Origin: Hyphomicrobiales bacterium
GTDB taxonomy: Bacteria > Pseudomonadota > Alphaproteobacteria > Rhizobiales > Rhizobiaceae
Assembly (NCBI GenBank): GCA_900467685.1
Contig: UBQX01000005.1
Location: 124,001-188,000, forward strand
Reading direction: 5' to 3'
DNA: 64,000 nt
The notes beneath the pieces were generated by a model that worked only from the letters and a program-made list of their open reading frames with translations, was not told the DNA's origin and ran no database searches. The translations under genes were made by a program, and so were the position numbers. Positions 26,398-35,000 of this stretch are shown one piece after another (position 1 is the first letter of the stretch; every line of letters starts with the position of its first letter).

Positions 26398-27615
26398 ATG
26401 AACCGGATCAAACGTAAGTTTCTCAATCATTGCGCCACCGTGGGCCTCTTGGCGGCCGCCAGCCTTTCGCTCGGCTTCGCTTCGGCACAAGCAGCGGATG
26501 TCATCAAGATGGGTGGCATCATATCGCTGACCGGTGGCGGCGCCTCGATCGGCAAGGTTGCCGAGCAGGCCTGGAAGATGGCCGTCGACGAAATCAATGC
26601 ATCGGGCGGCATTCTCGGCAAGAAGGTCGAGCTTGTGCTCGCCGACACGACCACCGACCCGACGCATGCCGTCAACGAAGTGCGCCGCCTGATCGAAAAC
26701 GAAAAGATCGAGCTGCTGGTTGGTCCCGCCACGAGCCAGGAAACCATTCCGATTACCGCCGTAACGACCGACAAGAAGATGATCGTGCTGTCGACGGCAG
26801 CGTCGACGCAGCTGACGCCGCAATTCGCCCCCTATCACTTCTCGGACTCGGTAACGGGCCTGAATCAGATGAAGGCGAATATCGACTACGCTCTCGACGT
26901 ACTGAAGGTGAAGAAGCTCGGTCTGATTTCTGACAATGGCGGCATGTCCAAGGCAGCAGTTGCCGATATCATCGAGTACATGAAGTCGCGCAACGCTGCG
27001 CCGGTCGCCGTCCAGGAGTTTGCATTCCGCACCGAAGACATGACGCCGCAGCTCTTTTCGCTGCGCAGCGCCGGCACCGAAGCGCTCCTGCTGATCAATT
27101 CCATCGGCGACGATGCGCGCAAGCTGCTCGAAAACCGCGCCGATATCGGCTGGGACGTGCCGGTGCTTGCCAACCAGACGATGACCAACTACGCCGCCGG
27201 CAACGTCAAGATCGTCGGCGAGGACGCCTTCAAGGACGTCTACAGCACCCAGTTCGTGGGGATGACCTATTGCCCCGGCGACGCGGTCGGCTCTTCGGAT
27301 TTCGCGAAGTTCGCGAAGCGCGCGGAGGCCCGCATTCCGGACTTGGAACGGATGGGCGGTGCGCCTGCCCTTAACCCCTACTACATCCAGCCGCTGATTC
27401 TGGCTGCGGCCGCCAACGGAGCAGGCTCCACAGACGGGGCTGCGGTCACCAAGTGGCTCGAAGCCAACGCCTCGTCCATCAAGGTTCAGATTGGCGGCCT
27501 CGAAGCCAGCGACAAGAGCCATTTCCTGCCCGCTGCTTCGTCGATCAAGGTCGTGAAAAGGCCCTACAAGCTGCGTGAGGACGGTCTGGCTGAACGCGCG
27601 GACTGCAAGTCGTAA
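26398..27615 (+). CDS. ABC transporter substrate-binding protein, second copy
   Basis: 405 aa, Peripla_BP_6 family. The signal peptide runs from basic MNRIKRKFLNH through a hydrophobic core to SAQAA. The mature start DVIKMGGIISLTGGGASIGK and the hinge segment LLVGPATSQETIPITAVTTD are typical. ATG 26398 has GGGAGGAG upstream. It has no ATPase or permease genes of its own, so it may feed the LivGF-HM system encoded at 16.4-19.8 kb, widening its substrate range. The gene has its own regulon site and ends before a strong terminator. Confidence 0.9.
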   Translation: MNRIKRKFLNHCATVGLLAAASLSLGFASAQAADVIKMGGIISLTGGGASIGKVAEQAWKMAVDEINASGGILGKKVELVLADTTTDPTHAVNEVRRLIENEKIELLVGPATSQETIPITAVTTDKKMIVLSTAASTQLTPQFAPYHFSDSVTGLNQMKANIDYALDVLKVKKLGLISDNGGMSKAAVADIIEYMKSRNAAPVAVQEFAFRTEDMTPQLFSLRSAGTEALLLINSIGDDARKLLENRADIGWDVPVLANQTMTNYAAGNVKIVGEDAFKDVYSTQFVGMTYCPGDAVGSSDFAKFAKRAEARIPDLERMGGAPALNPYYIQPLILAAAANGAGSTDGAAVTKWLEANASSIKVQIGGLEASDKSHFLPAASSIKVVKRPYKLREDGLAERADCKS

Positions 27616-27934
27616 CCTGTTTGTCTTTCCGCAATTCCGGACCCGAACCGGATCTCCGCTTTCGCTGGAATTGCTCTGATTTCCCCGTCTTTGCGAATTC
27701 AAAGACTGCCTGACCCCGCTCGACGCGGGGTCTTTTTTTTGCGCGCAAGGGATAGTCTGAACAGCCGAAAATGACGCATTGCACAAATATTCGACTTGAG
27801 ACAAACTATTTGACGTCCCGTTGAATTAATGACAACATGTAAAAATCCGGTATGGAGGAGTTCGCCGTTTCTCTCGGTGAACAGATGCCGGAGCGGACAT
27901 GCGTCAGACGACACGTGGGATTGGGAGGTCTCAA
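27616..27934. other. 319-bp intergenic region before the LuxR-type regulator
   Basis: Contains the terminator of the binding-protein gene (27712-27740) and then an AT-rich stretch that should hold the regulator promoter. No copy of the regulon dyad with a proper GACGATG half was found here. Confidence 0.6.
27712..27740 (+). terminator. Intrinsic terminator after binding-protein gene
   Basis: A perfect 8-bp stem (GACCCCGC 27712-27719, GCGGGGTC 27725-27732) with a 5-base loop is followed by eight T residues. Confidence 0.92.
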
Positions 27935-28999
27935 ATGGCAGTGACTATCGCGTCAATATCGGAATTTGCCCAGCTTTTCAGCGAGATCACGGCCAATATC
28001 GTGACCGCGCGACCCGTTCCGCGTTCGCTTGAATTGATACGCCAGCGCTTTCGCGCCGTGGCCGCGGTTCTCTCCATCGAAAACCGGGCGCGCACCGGAG
28101 AGACCAGTTATGTATTCTTTGCTGATGCGAAGGCCGAACTCGGGCGCCAGACATTGCCTTCCGATCCGTCCAACGCACAGACGCTCTCCGACCTGATCAA
28201 GCGCCACAATCACCTCAGCACGCATTTCGTGACCGAGCAGTCCAGCCGCTACACGCTTTGGATCTTCCGCGAGCAGAACGGGCCTGCATTCGACGCGGAG
28301 GATGATCGCATTGCCGAAGCGCTTGTCTGCCAGATGGCCCGCAGCATCGATATCGCCTGGAGCACCGGCGTCAACGAAGTCGAACGATCGCTTTACTCCG
28401 ATGTGCTCGACAGTCTGAATATCGGCGTCATGATCCTGGATACGGCCGGCCGCGTCGTCCGCCTGTCGCCGATCGCTGAGCGCTTCTTGAACGAGCGCGA
28501 AGGACTTTGCCTGCAGGGCAATAAATTGCGCGCTATTTCGGCAAGGGAGGACAAGTCGCTGCAGGAATCGATCCGCGCGGCGATTTCCGAGAACGGCTCC
28601 CATGACCCGAAGCGCGTCCGCGGGCTCTCTCTGACAAAGCGTTCCGGCACGAAGAACCTGGGCGTCCTCGTCCGCAGGATCGACAATCCGGCGAAGGCAA
28701 GCACAGGGCAGACCGTCGCAGTCTATATCCGCGATTCCGATGTGACGCAGGAAGTGGAGGGCGACCTGGTTCGCCAGATCCTCGATCTGACACCGGCCGA
28801 AGCCGCTGTCGCACGCCGGCTCACCGAGGGTCTGTCGCTTGACGATGCCGCGTCCTCGCTCGCCATCAGCCGCAACACGGCCAGGGCGCATCTTCGTTCA
28901 ATTTTCTCCAAGAGCGGGATTACACGGCAGACGGAATTGGTGCGGCTCGTTCTCAACAGCGCCGCCATGCTCGGCGAACGGACAAGACCTGCCGCGTGA
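27935..28999 (+). CDS. LuxR-type transcriptional regulator with PAS-like sensor region
   Basis: 354 aa. The last 65 or so residues form a LuxR/NarL helix-turn-helix (LDLTPAEAAVARRLTEGLSL, then SRNTARAHLRSIFSKSGITR with the DNA-reading helix). Before it, LDSLNIGVMILDTAGRVVRL is the start of a PAS-like fold; the first 130 residues are not recognised. No phosphoreceiver domain is present, so a ligand is the likely signal. ATG 27935 has GGGAGG seven bases upstream; an earlier ATG at 27899 is possible. TeiR, the steroid-sensing activator of Comamonas, is also LuxR-type with a PAS region, so this is the best local candidate to bind the regulon dyad. That link is inferred. Confidence 0.85.
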   Translation: MAVTIASISEFAQLFSEITANIVTARPVPRSLELIRQRFRAVAAVLSIENRARTGETSYVFFADAKAELGRQTLPSDPSNAQTLSDLIKRHNHLSTHFVTEQSSRYTLWIFREQNGPAFDAEDDRIAEALVCQMARSIDIAWSTGVNEVERSLYSDVLDSLNIGVMILDTAGRVVRLSPIAERFLNEREGLCLQGNKLRAISAREDKSLQESIRAAISENGSHDPKRVRGLSLTKRSGTKNLGVLVRRIDNPAKASTGQTVAVYIRDSDVTQEVEGDLVRQILDLTPAEAAVARRLTEGLSLDDAASSLAISRNTARAHLRSIFSKSGITRQTELVRLVLNSAAMLGERTRPAA

Positions 29000-29060
29000 C
29001 ACTGGCGCGGCAGCCGATTTGCGGCCCGTAGACCTCCCGATGCGAGCCGATGCAACGCGA

Positions 29061-29090
29061 CCCCGCCATTCGATTTCATCGAAGGCGGGG
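29061..29090. terminator. Hairpin between convergent regulator and OYE genes
   Basis: CCCCGCC (29061-29067) pairs with GGCGGGG (29084-29090) and the inner TTCGAT with ATCGAA, broken by one bulged A. There is no strong T-run on either side; probably a bidirectional transcription barrier. Confidence 0.5.
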
Positions 29091-29166
29091 CGCGGGTTTC
29101 AGGGACGCTTGATCTAAATGGTCTGCGGCAAACCGAGCGACGGGGTTACCGTACGCACCGAGATCC

Positions 29167-30282
29167 TCAGTCGAGCTTTTCCAGAAAAGCCCTGTCGTAA
29201 CCGATCGCCTCAGCCTCGCGCCCAGCCTTGAGCTTTTCGACCCATTCCGGATCGCCGATCAGCGCGCGGCCGACCGCCAGAATGTCGAAATCGCCGCGAT
29301 CCAGAGCGTCGGCAACGACATCGAGAGAAGCGGATTTCGCCTCCTTCAGACCCGGCCGGTCGAGCCCTGCTCCACCGACGGCAATCACCGGTGTTCCCGT
29401 GAGCGTCTTCGTCCAGCCCGCGAGCGTCATCGGCCCCTCGGATTCAAAACCCGGCTCCCATAGGCGTCGGGTCGAACAATGGAACATGGAGACGCCGGCG
29501 TCGGCAAGCGGCTGCAGAATTTCGGCCAATTCCTGCGGCGTGTCGGCCAGGACAGCTTTGTAATCCTGTTGCTTCCATTGCGAATAGCGGAACGAGACCG
29601 GGAAATCTGCTCCGACCCGGCTGCGAATGGCCGAGATGACTTCCACCGCAAAGCGGGTGCGGCCGCGCCGATCGCCGCCATAGCGATCCGTCCGGCGGTT
29701 GGTGACGCTCCAGAAAAACTCGTCGATCAGGTATCCATGCGCCCCATGGATCTCGACGCCGTCGAAGCCGATGCGCTTTGCAGCCTCCGCCGCATCCGCA
29801 TAGGCTGAAATGACGTCTGCGATGTCCGTTTCGGTCATCGCTCTGGTCGGTTCAGGATGGTTGGTGAACGCGTTGGTGTTCTCGGACGGCCCGAAGCCGG
29901 GAACGCCCGGAACCGGCTTCATCGACGAGTTGCGGAAGCTCCCCGTGTGCCAAAGCTGCGGAAACATGGAAGCGCCGGCTTGATGGACAGCTTCAAGCAC
30001 CGCCTTCCAGCCATCGAGAGCAGGTCCGAAGAAGTTCGGCACGCCTTCGTAACTCGGAGCGCTCGGATGATCGATATAGGTGGCTTCGCTGATGATGAGG
30101 CCAACGCCGGCGCGGGCACGGCGGCTGTAATAGTCCGCGACCCCTTGATGTGGAAGGCTATCGGGGCAGAAATAGCGCGACATCGGCGCCATGGCGATCC
30201 GGTTCGGAAGCGTCAGCCCGCCGATCGCGATGGGTTCGAAAAGATGCGAGATGGCGGAACGCTCAGCGGACGCGATTTCCAT
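29167..30282 (-). CDS. Old yellow enzyme family NADH:flavin oxidoreductase
   Basis: 371 aa, an FMN TIM barrel without the C-terminal Fe-S/FAD part of 2,4-dienoyl-CoA reductases. Features: LFEPIAIGGLTLPNRIAMAP at the start, GVEIHGAHGYLIDEFFWSVT, NRRTDRYGGDRRGRTRFAVE, and IAVGGAGLD. The family reduces activated C=C bonds. In gut bacteria the bile-acid reductases BaiCD/BaiH are also OYE-type, so reduction of a conjugated steroid enone is possible. ATG 30282 gives a 20-base overlap with the preceding NTF2-like gene; the longer frame to 30546 is antisense-like sequence inside that gene. Confidence 0.87.
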   Translation of the reverse strand: MEIASAERSAISHLFEPIAIGGLTLPNRIAMAPMSRYFCPDSLPHQGVADYYSRRARAGVGLIISEATYIDHPSAPSYEGVPNFFGPALDGWKAVLEAVHQAGASMFPQLWHTGSFRNSSMKPVPGVPGFGPSENTNAFTNHPEPTRAMTETDIADVISAYADAAEAAKRIGFDGVEIHGAHGYLIDEFFWSVTNRRTDRYGGDRRGRTRFAVEVISAIRSRVGADFPVSFRYSQWKQQDYKAVLADTPQELAEILQPLADAGVSMFHCSTRRLWEPGFESEGPMTLAGWTKTLTGTPVIAVGGAGLDRPGLKEAKSASLDVVADALDRGDFDILAVGRALIGDPEWVEKLKAGREAEAIGYDRAFLEKLD

Positions 30283-30895
30283 GAACCTGATGCCCCCTCC
30301 GCATGGTTTCGATAAAGGTTTCAAGTGCCGCGGGCTCGGCCACCGGCCCTCCATCAGGCTCGCCGCGCGACCAGAATTCGTCCCATGAGGGGAAAAGATC
30401 ATGGAAGGAACCTTCGTAGGGCTCCCTGCCGGGCCAGCGCATCTTGCGCGCGCCGATCGGCGGTTTGTTGAGATCGGTTGCATACCAGTAAAGCGGCTGG
30501 CGGCGCCGGAAATACCAACGGCCTTCGATCCGTTCGTAGCGGTCATAATACATCATCTGCATGATGACCCATTCGGGACCGGTCTCGTGCTCGTTCTTGG
30601 AGTAGACGATGCCCACGGCATTGTTTGGATCGATGAATTCTATGATCGTGGTTCCGACGTGGTGCGAGGTACCATCGAACTGTTTGCGCATGGTCTCGTC
30701 CAGCCAGGCGCGCAGTTCCGCCCGCCCGGTCTTGCCGCCGCCCACTTTCACATCGGCTGGAAACAGACCCGCCATCGCGTTCATATCGCGCATGTCGAGC
30801 GCCAGCGAATATTTCGAAATCAGCTGGCGGATTTCATCGCGCGATTCCAGGCGGTCGAGCCGAGCTAGAATGTCCTGTTGCGTCGCGTCGCTCAT
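30263..30895 (-). CDS. NTF2/SnoaL-like protein, BaiE-like pattern (copy 2)
   Basis: 210 aa, longer than the other three copies through a C-terminal extension. It has Tyr29-x4-Asp34 (SKYSLALDMRD) and His78-His79 (TSHHVGT), then an aromatic-rich strand (VIMQMMYYDRYERIEGRWYF). The start is the ATG at 30895; a GTG directly before it is also in frame. It lies between the MaoC-like hydratase and the OYE gene in one minus-strand operon with ipdF, echA20 and ipdC, so a role on a CoA ester or free steroid acid is likely. Confidence 0.75.
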   Translation of the reverse strand: MSDATQQDILARLDRLESRDEIRQLISKYSLALDMRDMNAMAGLFPADVKVGGGKTGRAELRAWLDETMRKQFDGTSHHVGTTIIEFIDPNNAVGIVYSKNEHETGPEWVIMQMMYYDRYERIEGRWYFRRRQPLYWYATDLNKPPIGARKMRWPGREPYEGSFHDLFPSWDEFWSRGEPDGGPVAEPAALETFIETMRRGHQVHGNRVR

Positions 30896-30910
30896 CACTC
30901 ATCCATTCCG

Positions 30911-31369
30911 TCAGAAATAGTAGCGCCCCAGAATGTCGGCGACACAGGCAGGCTTCTGCGATCCCTCGAGTTCGATCGTGATCCGCGCGGTCACCTGGAC
31001 CGCATTATCGGGCAGAGCTTCGGCCTTGATCAGTTCGCCACTCGCTCTTACGCGTGACCCAACCGGAACAGGTGCCGGAAAACGGACGCGATCCGTGCCG
31101 TAGTTCACGCCCATCTTCATGCCCTCCCCCAAAAGCAGGTCGGGCAGGAACACGTTGATCAGCGACAGCGAAAGATAGCCGTGGGCAATCGTTTTGCCGA
31201 AGGGGCCGTCCTTGGCCTTTTCCGGATCGACATGGATCCACTGGAAATCGCCGGTCGCCCGCGCAAATTCATCGATCCGGTCCTGTTCGATGGTGAGCCA
31301 GTCGCTGACGCCGAGATCGGAGCCGACGGCCGCGATCGCCTCTTCGGGCGAGTGAAATACCAGACCCAT
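30911..31369 (-). CDS. MaoC-like (R)-specific enoyl-CoA hydratase
   Basis: 152 aa, one hot-dog domain. The catalytic motif is FARATGDFQWIHVDPEKAKD with Asp and His in the normal D-x4-H spacing, followed by GPFGKTIAHGYLSLSLINVF. It hydrates 2-enoyl-CoA to 3-hydroxyacyl-CoA (or the reverse). In the HIP pathway a hydratase is required after the IpdE1/IpdE2 step, and this gene sits immediately downstream of ipdF, two bases from it; a role at that step is plausible but other hydratases are present. Confidence 0.88.
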   Translation of the reverse strand: MGLVFHSPEEAIAAVGSDLGVSDWLTIEQDRIDEFARATGDFQWIHVDPEKAKDGPFGKTIAHGYLSLSLINVFLPDLLLGEGMKMGVNYGTDRVRFPAPVPVGSRVRASGELIKAEALPDNAVQVTARITIELEGSQKPACVADILGRYYF

Positions 31370-31371
31370 CC

Positions 31372-32193
31372 TTACCCCCTCTGGCTCGAGACGGAGACGA
31401 TTTCGCCGACCATGTAGCTCGAGTAATCGCTGGCCAGGAACATCATCACATTCGCGATTTCCCAGACTTCAGCAGCCCGGCCGAACGCCTCGCGCGAGAC
31501 CAGCGCCTCCAGTTCGCCGGGAGCTGCCGCCTTCTGCAGAAACTCATGCATGGCAATCGACGGCGAGACCGCATTGATGCGAATGCCGTATTCCGCGGCT
31601 TCAACGGCGCTGCACCGGGTGAGCGCCATGACGCCCGCCTTTGCCGCGGCATAATGGGCCTGACCCTTCTGCGCCCTCCAGCCGAGCACGGAGGCATTGT
31701 TGACGATCGCGCCGCGGCGGCGAGGCATCATCTTCTTCAGAGCCGCCCGCGTCATGCGCATGGTGCCGGTCAGGGTCACGTCCAGGACGAGATCCCATTC
31801 CTTGTCCGTCATCTCCGCGACTGTCTTGAACCCGCCAAGACCGGCATTGTTGATGAGAACGTCGATCCCCCCGAGCTTTTCATCAGCCTCGTCGATCAGG
31901 GCCTGCACGTCGTCCTCGACCGTCACGTTGCAAAGTTTGGAGTAAATCTCGACATCCTGCGAATAGGCCCTGAGCTTCTCCACGGCCTCGCCAAGGCGGC
32001 GTTCGTGAATGTCGGAAATCATGATCGCCCGGCACCCTTCCTCGATGGCGCGGCGCGCTGCGGCAAAGCCGATCCCCACCCCTGCGGCCGCGGTGATCAC
32101 AACCGCGCGATCCTTCAGAAGACCATGGCCCTCGACATAGGGCGGGACGGGTACGGCATGGGTCTCGGTCACGGATCTGTTCTCCTCGCTCAT
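31372..32193 (-). CDS. ipdF: IpdF-like SDR (5-hydroxy ring oxidation in HIP catabolism)
   Basis: 273 aa. The atypical cofactor motif VVITAAAGVGIGFAAARRAI and the segments NNASVLGWRAQ, HYAAAKAGVMALTRCSAVEA, RINAVSPSIAMHEFL and a terminal SSYMVGEIVSVSSQRG are those I recall for IpdF (Rv3559c) of Mycobacterium tuberculosis. Ser, Tyr and Lys of the active site are present. IpdF oxidises the ring hydroxyl of 5-OH-HIC-CoA. The gene is directly between echA20-like and maoC-like genes, with its ATG immediately after the upstream stop. The match is from memory, not a search, but it is strong across the whole C-terminal half. Confidence 0.85.
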   Translation of the reverse strand: MSEENRSVTETHAVPVPPYVEGHGLLKDRAVVITAAAGVGIGFAAARRAIEEGCRAIMISDIHERRLGEAVEKLRAYSQDVEIYSKLCNVTVEDDVQALIDEADEKLGGIDVLINNAGLGGFKTVAEMTDKEWDLVLDVTLTGTMRMTRAALKKMMPRRRGAIVNNASVLGWRAQKGQAHYAAAKAGVMALTRCSAVEAAEYGIRINAVSPSIAMHEFLQKAAAPGELEALVSREAFGRAAEVWEIANVMMFLASDYSSYMVGEIVSVSSQRG

Positions 32194-32961
32194 TCAGGAC
32201 TTCTTGGATTGAAAATCTGCGTCGCGCTTCTCGACGAAGGCATCGCGGGCTTCCTGGGATTCGTTGGTCAGATAGGCCTGCGCGGTGAAGCCCTGCTCCC
32301 AGCGATATTTCTTTTCCAGATCGCCATCCTCGACGCCGTTGAGCGCCTCCTTGGCCAGCCGGATCATGATGCTGCTTTTGGCGGCGATCTTGCCCGCCAG
32401 CGTCATGGCTGCCTCGCGAAGCTCCTCGCGCGGCACGACGCGTTCCACTGCGCCCAGCCGATAGGCTTCCATCGCGTCGATCGGTTCGCCGGTGAAATAC
32501 ATCTGCCGCACCTTTTGCAGGGGAAAGAGCCGCTGCAAATGCGCACCGGCGCCCAGCGCCCCGCGGTCCACTTCCGGCACGCCGAAGGTCGCGTCGGGCG
32601 AGCAGAGCACGATGTCGCAAGACCCGCAAATGCCGATACCGCCACCGAGAATGTAACCATGGGCAGCCGCGATGACCGGCTTCAGGCCGCGATGGATGGC
32701 GCGAAACGTCTCCCAGTTGCCCGCATTCACTTCCGTGATCCGGCCGGGGAACTTCTGCAGTTCCTTGATGTCGACGCCGGCGCAAAATCCCTTGCCCTCG
32801 GCCCGGATGACGATGACGCGCACTGCATCGTCAGCGTTGAGGCGATCGATTTCCTGCGAAAACCGTCGCCAGCCGATGCTGTCCATCGCGTTGACCGGCG
32901 GATTTTCGATCACCAGTTCGGCGATCCCCGCCTCGATTTTCGTCCAGAATTGTTCGGCCAT
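32194..32961 (-). CDS. echA20: EchA20-like crotonase, ring D hydrolase
   Basis: 255 aa crotonase. Shared with EchA20 of M. tuberculosis as I recall it: PPVNAMDSIGW, RAEGKGFCAGVDIKELQ, VIAAAHGYILGGGIGICGSC, FGVPEVDRGALGAGAHLQRL, AAKSSIMIRLAKEALNGVED and a C-terminal YRWEQGFT. In the HIP pathway EchA20 opens ring D of HIEC-CoA by hydrolysis, giving COCHEA-CoA, the substrate of IpdAB, which is also encoded in this window. It precedes ipdF with no gap and follows ipdC by 34 bases. Confidence 0.85.
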   Translation of the reverse strand: MAEQFWTKIEAGIAELVIENPPVNAMDSIGWRRFSQEIDRLNADDAVRVIVIRAEGKGFCAGVDIKELQKFPGRITEVNAGNWETFRAIHRGLKPVIAAAHGYILGGGIGICGSCDIVLCSPDATFGVPEVDRGALGAGAHLQRLFPLQKVRQMYFTGEPIDAMEAYRLGAVERVVPREELREAAMTLAGKIAAKSSIMIRLAKEALNGVEDGDLEKKYRWEQGFTAQAYLTNESQEARDAFVEKRDADFQSKKS

Positions 32962-32995
32962 GGGTTTCTCCTAGAGCAGGTCCGGCGAGAGCATT

Positions 32996-34093
32996 TCAGA
33001 TGACCCGGCTTGCACCGGGAATAGCTTCGTTCACGAGCCCGGACATCGCGCGGATCCGCGTTTCCGCTTCCGAAACGATCCGCGCAATCAGGTCTTCGCA
33101 GCTTTCCAGCTTGCCGATCATCGACGCCGCCTGTCCGCCGGGCAGCAGGCCGTGGTCCGGGTCGCCCTTGACGACGCCGCGCTGCACCATCACGGGCAGG
33201 TTGGGCGCCATCACCATCTGAGCGAAGCTGTTGTCGCCCGCCTGCAGCATCTTCAGGCCTAGCTTGAGCATGCCCACCGGACCGACGCCGGCTTCCTTGC
33301 CCCAATTGCGGGCAGACTGTGCAGCAAGCAACAGTTTGCTCAGCCCGCCCATCTTTTCCAGCCGCCTGATCTCGTCGTTTTCGACGAAGCGCTGCGGCAA
33401 GCCGTCGACCGCGGTCGTGACCTTGATAGCCGTCGGATCCTTCGTGGCGAGATAGCGGTCGAGCGCCGAGCGCGGCACCGGTGAATCAGTCGTCATGAGA
33501 AAGCGCGTTCCCATGGCAATGCCGACTGCTCCAAACGCAAGGGCAGCGGCGAGACCGCGCCCGTCGAAGAAGCCGCCGGCAGCAACGACCGGAACCTTCA
33601 CCGAATCCAGAACCTGCGGAAGCAGGATCGAGGTCGGCACGGAGCCCGTATGGCCACCGCCCTCGCCGCCCTGGATGGTGATGATGTCGGCGCCCAGTTC
33701 CACGGCCTTGACGGCATGCTTGACCGCCCCGACCGTCGGCATGCAGATGACACCGGCGTCCTTCAGCCGCTTGATCGTCTTGGCGTCCGGGCCACGCCCG
33801 TAGCTCACCGCCCGCACCTTGTGCTTGATCACCATGGCGATGACCTCCTCGGCGTTCGGCTGGAACATGTGAAAGTTCACGCCGAACGGCTTGTCGGTCT
33901 TTGCCTTGATGGCAAGAATTTCGCTCTCCACCGTTCCCGCCGGCGCGGTTGCACCGGCATAGAAGCCGAAGCCGCCCGCATTGCAGGTCGCGGCGGTCAG
34001 ATTGGTATCGGCCACCCAACCCATGGCGGTCTGAACGACGGGATAGGTACAACCCAGTCTATCGCAAAGCTCTGTATGAAGACTACTCGGCAT
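32996..34093 (-). CDS. ipdC: IpdC-like FMN reductase (nitronate monooxygenase fold)
   Basis: 365 aa. TIM-barrel FMN enzyme with CTYPVVQTAMGWVADTNLTA, TIQGGEGGGHTGSVPTSILL, VPVVAAGGFFDGRGLAAALA and GIAMGTRFLMT, which closely resembles IpdC (Rv3553) rather than true nitronate monooxygenases. IpdC converts HIC-CoA towards HIEC-CoA just before EchA20, and the two genes are adjacent here in pathway order. The ATG at 34093 has GGAAAG upstream. Regulon site E lies 74 bp upstream, making this the first gene of the ipdC-echA20-ipdF-maoC-NTF2-OYE operon. Confidence 0.85.
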   Translation of the reverse strand: MPSSLHTELCDRLGCTYPVVQTAMGWVADTNLTAATCNAGGFGFYAGATAPAGTVESEILAIKAKTDKPFGVNFHMFQPNAEEVIAMVIKHKVRAVSYGRGPDAKTIKRLKDAGVICMPTVGAVKHAVKAVELGADIITIQGGEGGGHTGSVPTSILLPQVLDSVKVPVVAAGGFFDGRGLAAALAFGAVGIAMGTRFLMTTDSPVPRSALDRYLATKDPTAIKVTTAVDGLPQRFVENDEIRRLEKMGGLSKLLLAAQSARNWGKEAGVGPVGMLKLGLKMLQAGDNSFAQMVMAPNLPVMVQRGVVKGDPDHGLLPGGQAASMIGKLESCEDLIARIVSEAETRIRAMSGLVNEAIPGASRVI

Positions 34094-34167
34094 CGGTTCA
34101 CTTTCCGGCTACGACATCTTTTCTCGATGTTCCATTGTCTTCCAGATGATCCGCCGGGCGGCAACCG

Positions 34168-34187
34168 GCATCGTCTGAACGAACTAA
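34168..34187 (-). promoter_or_regulatory. Regulon dyad, site E
   Basis: On the minus strand TTAGTTCGTTCAGACGATGC, 74 bp upstream of the ipdC-like start codon. Confidence 0.75.
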
Positions 34188-34199
34188 ACATGCATCCGC

Positions 34200-34958
34200 T
34201 CAGTAGAAGACGCGTCCGCCATTGACCATGAGCGTCTGCCCGGTGATGAAACGGGCCCTCTCGCTCGACAGAAACGTGACCGCATTGGCGATATCTTCCG
34301 GATCGCACAAATCTCCGAGCGGAATGGCATTCTTCGCACGATCATAGGCATCCTGCGGGATGCGCTGCATGGCGCGCGTCTTCGTGGGGCCGGGGCAAAC
34401 GGCGTTGACATTGATCTTGAACGGCCCGAGCTCACGGGCAAGCGCTCGCGTGAAACCGAGCACGCCTGCCTTGGCCGAGGCATAGTCCACCGTGCCGATG
34501 TCGCCGTTCATGGCGGAATCGGACGAGATGCTGACGATCTTGCCGCTACCGCGCTCGCGCATGGCGGGAACGACCTGGCGCGAGCACAGAAGCGTGGCCA
34601 TGAGCGAGACGTTGACGACGAATTGCAACGTCTCCGGCCGGGCCTCCCAGAATTCCGAATACCGCTCGCGCGCCGTCTGGCCGATATTGTTGAGAAGCAC
34701 ATCCGGCACGCCCATGTCGCGCACCGCCTTCGCAAAGGTCTCCTCGACAACGCTCGCGTCCGTCATGTCGCCCACCAGCGGCAGCACCTTCACGCCTTCG
34801 GCACGCAGAACTTCCGCGGTTTCGGCCAGCGCATCGGCTTCGCGGTCGAGGGCGACGACATTTGCGCCCCCTTGCGCAAAAGCAATGGCGCAGGCGCGGC
34901 CGATGCCGTTGGCGGCACCGGTTACCACGGCGATCTTGCCGCTGAACTCTTTGGTCAT
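34200..34958 (-). CDS. Classical SDR oxidoreductase
   Basis: 252 aa. Cofactor motif IAVVTGAANGIGRACAIAFA with VALDRE after strand 2 (NAD preference likely). Active site IVSISSDSAMNGDIGTVDYASAKAG contains Ser, Tyr and Lys. ATG 34958 has GGAGGAG seven bases upstream; the ATG at 34970 overlaps that ribosome site. Last gene of the ipdE2-ipdE1-NTF2-SDR operon, so it probably acts on an intermediate of the same branch, such as 3-hydroxyacyl-CoA dehydrogenation. Confidence 0.87.
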   Translation of the reverse strand: MTKEFSGKIAVVTGAANGIGRACAIAFAQGGANVVALDREADALAETAEVLRAEGVKVLPLVGDMTDASVVEETFAKAVRDMGVPDVLLNNIGQTARERYSEFWEARPETLQFVVNVSLMATLLCSRQVVPAMRERGSGKIVSISSDSAMNGDIGTVDYASAKAGVLGFTRALARELGPFKINVNAVCPGPTKTRAMQRIPQDAYDRAKNAIPLGDLCDPEDIANAVTFLSSERARFITGQTLMVNGGRVFY

Positions 34959-35000
34959 GGTCTCCTCCATCGTCAGATTCAGTTTGATCAGGCGTCGCGC

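Noticed and set aside
27755-27775. TAGTCTGAACAG before the LuxR-type gene
   Set aside because: It only resembles one half of the dyad by mixing parts of both halves; no GACGATG at the required distance.
31546-33003. A 485-codon open frame on the plus strand opposite ipdF and echA20
   Set aside because: It spans two real genes on the other strand and has shadow-like composition.
34958-34990. A GACGATG sequence just upstream of the SDR gene at 34200
   Set aside because: It overlaps the start region and ribosome site, and the left half (CAAACT) does not fit the dyad; probably chance.
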